This document shows, piece by piece, positions 60,319-64,000 of a DNA stretch of 64,000 nucleotides. Source of the DNA: Bradyrhizobium sp. CSS354 (GTDB lineage: Bacteria; Pseudomonadota; Alphaproteobacteria; Rhizobiales; Xanthobacteraceae); assembly GCF_029051725.1 (NCBI RefSeq), contig NZ_JAACFU010000001.1, forward strand, positions 186,001 through 250,000, read 5' to 3'. Positions within the stretch are counted from its first letter, which is position 1; each line of letters opens with the position of its first letter. The position numbers and the translations under genes were made by a program. The notes below the pieces were generated by a model. It ran no database searches. It saw nothing but the letters and a program-made list of their open reading frames with translations, and had not been told where the DNA came from.

Positions 60319-61491
60319 ATGAAAAAGTCCCGGCCGATCCTCTGGATTCTGATCATCGCGGCCGTGGCCTCCGCGGGTTACTATGGTTGGCAGAAATTCG
60401 GCGCGCCCGAGGCCGGAAAAATCCAGACCGCACAGAAGGGGCCGCAGCGCCCGCCCGCCGTCCCCGTGAGCGTTTCGCCGGTCCAGAAGGTGGACTTTCC
60501 GGTTTACCTGACCGGTCTCGGCACGGTTGCGGGCTTCAACACCGTCCAAGTCCGGACCAGGGTGGATGGCCAGATCGACAAGATCGCCTTCACCGAAGGC
60601 CAGATCGTCAAGGAGGGCGAGCTCCTCGCCTCGATCGATCCCCGCCCCTATCGGGCCACGCTCGACCAGGCCAAGGCCAAGAAGGCGCAGGACGAGGCAA
60701 ATCTGGCCAACGCCAATCTCGAGCTCCAGCGCGCCATGAAGCTCGGCGAATTCGCCACCGCCCAGCGGGTCGACACCCAGCGCTCGACGGTCGCCCAGCT
60801 CACCGCGCAGATCGCCGCCGACGATGCCGCGATCTCCAACGCGCAGACCCAGCTCGATTACACCCAGGTCAAGGCGCCGATCACCGGCGTCGCGGGCCTG
60901 CGCCAGGTCGACATCGGCAACATCGTCAATTCCTCGACGCAGACCGGCATCGTTACAATCTCGCAGGTCGAGCCGATCTCGGTGATCTTTACCGCGCCGG
61001 AAGATCAGCTGCCCTATATCAGCGAGGGCCAGAAGGCCGGCGCGCTCAAGGTGATCGCTTTCACCACCGACGGCAAGAAGACGCTGGCCGAGGGCAAGCT
61101 CGCGGTCATCAACAACCAGGTCGACACCAGCAGCGGCACGATCCGACTCAAGGCGGTGTTCGACAACAAGGACCACGCGCTGTGGCCTGGGCAGTCGGTG
61201 TCGACACGCCTGCTGGTGCGCACCCTGAAGGATGCGACCGTTGTCCCGGATGACGCGGTCCAGCATTCCACCAACGGCCTCTACGCCTATACGGTCAATC
61301 AGGACAACAAGGCCGAACTGCACAAGATCAAGGTCAGCTACGCCATCGACGGACGTTCGGTCGTCGACGAAGGGCTGACGCCCGGGCAGCAGGTGATCAC
61401 CGGCGGCCAATTCAAGGTTCAGCCGGGAAGCCTCGTCTCGACGGCCGTGGCGAGTACGGATCCGGCCCAGAACAAGGTTCGACAGGAATGA
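60319..61491 (+). CDS. RND efflux periplasmic adaptor (MdtA-like membrane-fusion protein)
   Basis: 390 residues. An N-terminal anchor (ILWILIIAAVASAGYYGW, 8-25) is followed by the biotinyl-lipoyl half-motif (VQVRTRVDGQIDKIAFTEGQIVKEGELLASIDPRPYRATL near 76-115) and a helical hairpin (DEANLANANLELQRAMK). The second lipoyl half (DYTQVKAPITGVAGLRQVDIGN near 180-201) and beta-barrel follow. It bridges the inner-membrane pump and an outer-membrane channel. Its stop overlaps the pump ATG by four bases. MdtA-like by overall character; no outer-membrane partner is visible. Confidence 0.9.
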   Translation: MKKSRPILWILIIAAVASAGYYGWQKFGAPEAGKIQTAQKGPQRPPAVPVSVSPVQKVDFPVYLTGLGTVAGFNTVQVRTRVDGQIDKIAFTEGQIVKEGELLASIDPRPYRATLDQAKAKKAQDEANLANANLELQRAMKLGEFATAQRVDTQRSTVAQLTAQIAADDAAISNAQTQLDYTQVKAPITGVAGLRQVDIGNIVNSSTQTGIVTISQVEPISVIFTAPEDQLPYISEGQKAGALKVIAFTTDGKKTLAEGKLAVINNQVDTSSGTIRLKAVFDNKDHALWPGQSVSTRLLVRTLKDATVVPDDAVQHSTNGLYAYTVNQDNKAELHKIKVSYAIDGRSVVDEGLTPGQQVITGGQFKVQPGSLVSTAVASTDPAQNKVRQE

Positions 61492-64000
61492 ACGCGGGCG
61501 GGATTTCGGCACCTTTCATCCGTTATCCCATCGGCACATCGCTGCTGATGGCCGGCATTCTCTTCGTCGGTCTGGTCGCCTATCCCCTGCTGCCGGTCGC
61601 GCCATTGCCGCAGGTGGACTTCCCGACCATCCAGATCACCGCCAATCTGCCGGGCGGCAGCCCCGAGACCATGGCCTCGTCGGTGGCCCAGCCGCTCGAA
61701 CGGCAATTCGCCCAGATCCCGGGCATCGCCCAGATGACCTCGACGAGCTATCTGGGCACCGCGTCGATCACCATCCAGTTCGACCTCAACCGCAGCATCG
61801 ACGGCGCCGCCAACGACGTGCAGGGCGCCATCAACGCCGCGAGCGGTCAGCTACCGAAGAACCTGCCCTCGCCACCGACCTATCGCAAGGTCAACCCGGC
61901 CGACGCTCCGATCCTGCTGTTGTCGGCGACCTCCGACACGTTGCCGCTGACCAGTGTCAGCGACGCGGTCGACGCCCAGCTCGCCCAGCAGATCAGCCAG
62001 CTCTCCGGCGTCGCGCAGGTCTTCATCGGCGGCCAGCAGAAACCGTCCATTCGCATCCAGATCGACCCGGCGAAACTCGTCGCCAAGGGCCTCTCGATGG
62101 AGGACGTACGCAGCCAGATCGCGATCACCACGGTCGACAGCCCGAAGGGCAACATCGACGGTCCGAAGCGCGCCTACACGATCTACGCCAACGACCAGCT
62201 CACGCAGGCCAAGGACTGGAACGACGTCATCATCGCTTATCGCAATGGAGGTCCCTTGCGAATCCGCGATGTCGGCCAGGCGGTCAGCGGCGCCGAGGAC
62301 GCCAAGCAGGCGGCCTGGGCCAACGGCAAGCGCGGCGTGTTCCTGGTGATATTCAAGCAGCCGGGCGCCAACGTCATCGAGACCGTCGACCGGATCAAGG
62401 CCACCCTGCCTCGCCTCGTCGCAGCGATCCCGCCCGCGATCAAGATCGAGCTCATCAGCGACCGCACCACGACGATCCGCGCCGCGGTCGAGGACGTCCA
62501 GTTCACGCTGCTGCTGACCATTGCGCTGGTGGTCATGGTCATCTTCATTTTCCTGCGCAGTTTCTGGGCGACCGTCATACCCACCATCACGGTGCCGCTG
62601 GCGCTGCTGGGCGCGTGCGCCTTGATGTGGGTCGTCGGCTATTCGCTCGACAATCTGTCGCTGATGGCTCTCACCATCGCGGTCGGATTCGTCGTCGACG
62701 ACGCCATCGTGATGCTCGAGAACATCACCCGTTACATCGAGGAAGGCGAATCGCCGATGGCGGCCGCCTTCAAGGGCTCCAAGGAAATCGGCTTCACCAT
62801 CGTCTCGATCAGCATCTCGCTGGTCGCGGTGCTGATTCCGCTGCTGCTGATGGGCGGCATCATCGGACGCCTGTTCCGCGAATTCGCCGTCGTGCTGGCG
62901 ATGACCATCTTCGTCTCGATGTTCGTGTCGCTGACCCTGACGCCGATGATGGCCTCGCGCTTCCTGCGCGCGCATGGGGAGGTGACCCACGGCAAGTTCT
63001 ATCAATGGAGCGAGCGCGGTTTTGATGCGATGCTGCGCGGCTACGAATGGGTGCTCGACCATGCCCTGGCCTGGCGTCGCACGACCCTCACGATCTTCTT
63101 CGCGACCCTTGCCCTGTCGATCTATCTGTTCGTCCTGATCCCGAAGGGGTTCTTCCCGCAGCAGGACGTCGGGCTGATCACCGCGACCTCCGAAGCCTCC
63201 CAGGACATCTCGTTCGCGGAGATGCAGCGCCGCCAGGTCGAGCTCGGCAAGATCGTGATGGACGATCCCGACGTCGCAACAATCGCGATGAACATCGGCG
63301 GGAGCGGCCGCGCCGGCAACAACGGCAACATGTTCATCACGCTGAAGCCGCGCAGCGTCCGCAATGCCTCCGCGCAGCAGATCATCGCGCGGCTGCGTCC
63401 CAAGCTCGAGAAGGTGTCCGGCGCCCGCCTCTATATGCAGGCGGCGCAGGACGTCCGGCTCGGCGGCAGGCCAACGCGCACGCAGTTCGAGTTCACCCTG
63501 CAGGACGCCGATCTCGCCGAGCTCAACGACTGGGCGCCGAAGATCCTCGCCAGGATGCAGACGTTGCCGCAACTGCGCGACGTCGCGACCGACCAGCAGA
63601 CCCAGGGCACCACGGTTCAGCTCAAAATCAATCGCGATACCGCAGCGCGTTACGGAATCCAGCCGCAGCTGATCGACGACACGTTGTACGACGCCTTCGG
63701 CCAGCGCCAGGTCACGCAGTATTTCACCCAGCTCAACACCTACAAGGTGATCCTCGAGATCCTGCCGGAGATGCAGGGCAGCCTCGAGAGTCTGAACAAG
63801 CTCTACCTGAAATCTCCGCTGACCGGTGACCAGGTGCCGCTGTCGACCTTCGCGACCTGGAGCACCGATCCGGTCCGCCCGCTCTCGATCAGCCACCAGG
63901 GCCAGTTCCCGGCGATCACGATCAGCTTCAACCTCGCCCAGGGCGTCGCGCTCGGCCAGGCCACCGAGGCCGTGCAAAAGGCGATGGCCGATCTCGGCGC
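61488..64000 (+). CDS. RND multidrug efflux permease (MdtB/MdtC-like), 3' end outside window
   Basis: 837 residues are visible of an expected 1,020-1,050; the frame is open at the right edge. The first helix is SLLMAGILFVGLVAYPLLPVA, and the porter domain begins at VDFPTIQITANLPGGSPETMASSVAQPLE. The TM4 proton-relay Asp pair is present in AVGFVVDDAIVMLENITRYIEEG near 398-420. GFFPQQDVG near 551-559 begins the second periplasmic loop. It exports drugs or metabolites using proton-motive force. ATGA overlap with the adaptor shows a single operon; a second permease may follow, as in mdtABC. Confidence 0.92.
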   Translation, partial: MNAGGISAPFIRYPIGTSLLMAGILFVGLVAYPLLPVAPLPQVDFPTIQITANLPGGSPETMASSVAQPLERQFAQIPGIAQMTSTSYLGTASITIQFDLNRSIDGAANDVQGAINAASGQLPKNLPSPPTYRKVNPADAPILLLSATSDTLPLTSVSDAVDAQLAQQISQLSGVAQVFIGGQQKPSIRIQIDPAKLVAKGLSMEDVRSQIAITTVDSPKGNIDGPKRAYTIYANDQLTQAKDWNDVIIAYRNGGPLRIRDVGQAVSGAEDAKQAAWANGKRGVFLVIFKQPGANVIETVDRIKATLPRLVAAIPPAIKIELISDRTTTIRAAVEDVQFTLLLTIALVVMVIFIFLRSFWATVIPTITVPLALLGACALMWVVGYSLDNLSLMALTIAVGFVVDDAIVMLENITRYIEEGESPMAAAFKGSKEIGFTIVSISISLVAVLIPLLLMGGIIGRLFREFAVVLAMTIFVSMFVSLTLTPMMASRFLRAHGEVTHGKFYQWSERGFDAMLRGYEWVLDHALAWRRTTLTIFFATLALSIYLFVLIPKGFFPQQDVGLITATSEASQDISFAEMQRRQVELGKIVMDDPDVATIAMNIGGSGRAGNNGNMFITLKPRSVRNASAQQIIARLRPKLEKVSGARLYMQAAQDVRLGGRPTRTQFEFTLQDADLAELNDWAPKILARMQTLPQLRDVATDQQTQGTTVQLKINRDTAARYGIQPQLIDDTLYDAFGQRQVTQYFTQLNTYKVILEILPEMQGSLESLNKLYLKSPLTGDQVPLSTFATWSTDPVRPLSISHQGQFPAITISFNLAQGVALGQATEAVQKAMADLG

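Noticed and set aside
60265..61512. 415-residue minus-strand open frame opposite the RND adaptor
   Set aside because: Covers an unmistakable adaptor gene with lipoyl and anchor motifs; shadow frame.
61851..63977. 708-residue minus-strand open frame opposite the RND pump
   Set aside because: Composition (Asp, Arg, His, Gln repeats) is the complement of membrane-protein codons; no homology-like signal.

Overview
The window is chromosomal DNA from a high-GC alphaproteobacterium, most likely Bradyrhizobium or a close relative. The reasons are the GC-rich codon use, the many catabolic acyl-CoA and ABC/TRAP uptake genes, the abundant ATGA stop/start overlaps, and dispersed intergenic palindromes of the CGTCATTGCGAGGAGCGAAG and TAGGGTGGGTTAG types that I associate with that genus. 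I see no rRNA, tRNA, CRISPR array, prophage or insertion sequence. Both edges cut a gene: a flavoprotein on the left and an RND pump on the right.

Layout. 1-2.1 kb: a flavoprotein and a short-chain dehydrogenase. 2.4-9.4 kb: a minus-strand operon mmsA, acyl-CoA dehydrogenase, 3-hydroxyisobutyryl-CoA hydrolase, mmsB, acyl-CoA synthetase, MaoC hydratase. This is the distal valine pathway with an added acyl-CoA activation arm, and a LysR gene diverges from it across a perfect palindrome. 10.5-15.4 kb: TetR and PaaI thioesterase diverge from enoyl-CoA hydratase, thiolase and an MFS carrier; related TATGAT/ATCATA sites suggest one TetR regulon. 15.6-21.1 kb: IclR, a class V PLP enzyme and a complete glutamate-type ABC transporter. 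21.2-24.4 kb: a KaiC-like double ATPase translationally coupled to a hybrid histidine kinase, behind a good EcfG general-stress promoter. 24.6-34.8 kb: GMC oxidoreductase, a 39-residue membrane peptide, a biotin-dependent carboxyltransferase and IclR on one strand; a stand-alone biotin carrier, a TAXI-TRAP transporter and a glutaminase-STAS-cNMP fusion on the other. 34.8-40.5 kb: MazG-like, CMD-family, a 33-residue membrane peptide, a DUF35/thiolase-like/CoA-transferase triad, a coiled-coil protein and a second thiolase.

40.5-52.5 kb is a sugar-acid catabolic locus. A carbohydrate ABC transporter, a DenD-like dehydrogenase, KDG kinase and KDPG-type aldolase lie on the minus strand. LacI, an IlvD/Edd sugar-acid dehydratase and two SDRs lie on the plus strand. 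Two LacI-type operators flank the regulator gene. Together they read as uptake, oxidation, dehydration, phosphorylation and aldol cleavage to pyruvate and a triose phosphate.

52.5-54.2 kb holds a GFA-family protein, a site-2 protease and a tail-anchored unknown. 54.2-59.9 kb is an iron-uptake operon (siderophore receptor, PiuC hydroxylase, ExbB, ExbD, TonB) with repeated TTTAGAA half-sites upstream, and a small iron-box-associated gene. 60.3-64 kb is an RND efflux adaptor plus the start of its pump. Gene calls rest on reading translated motifs by eye; no database search was possible.
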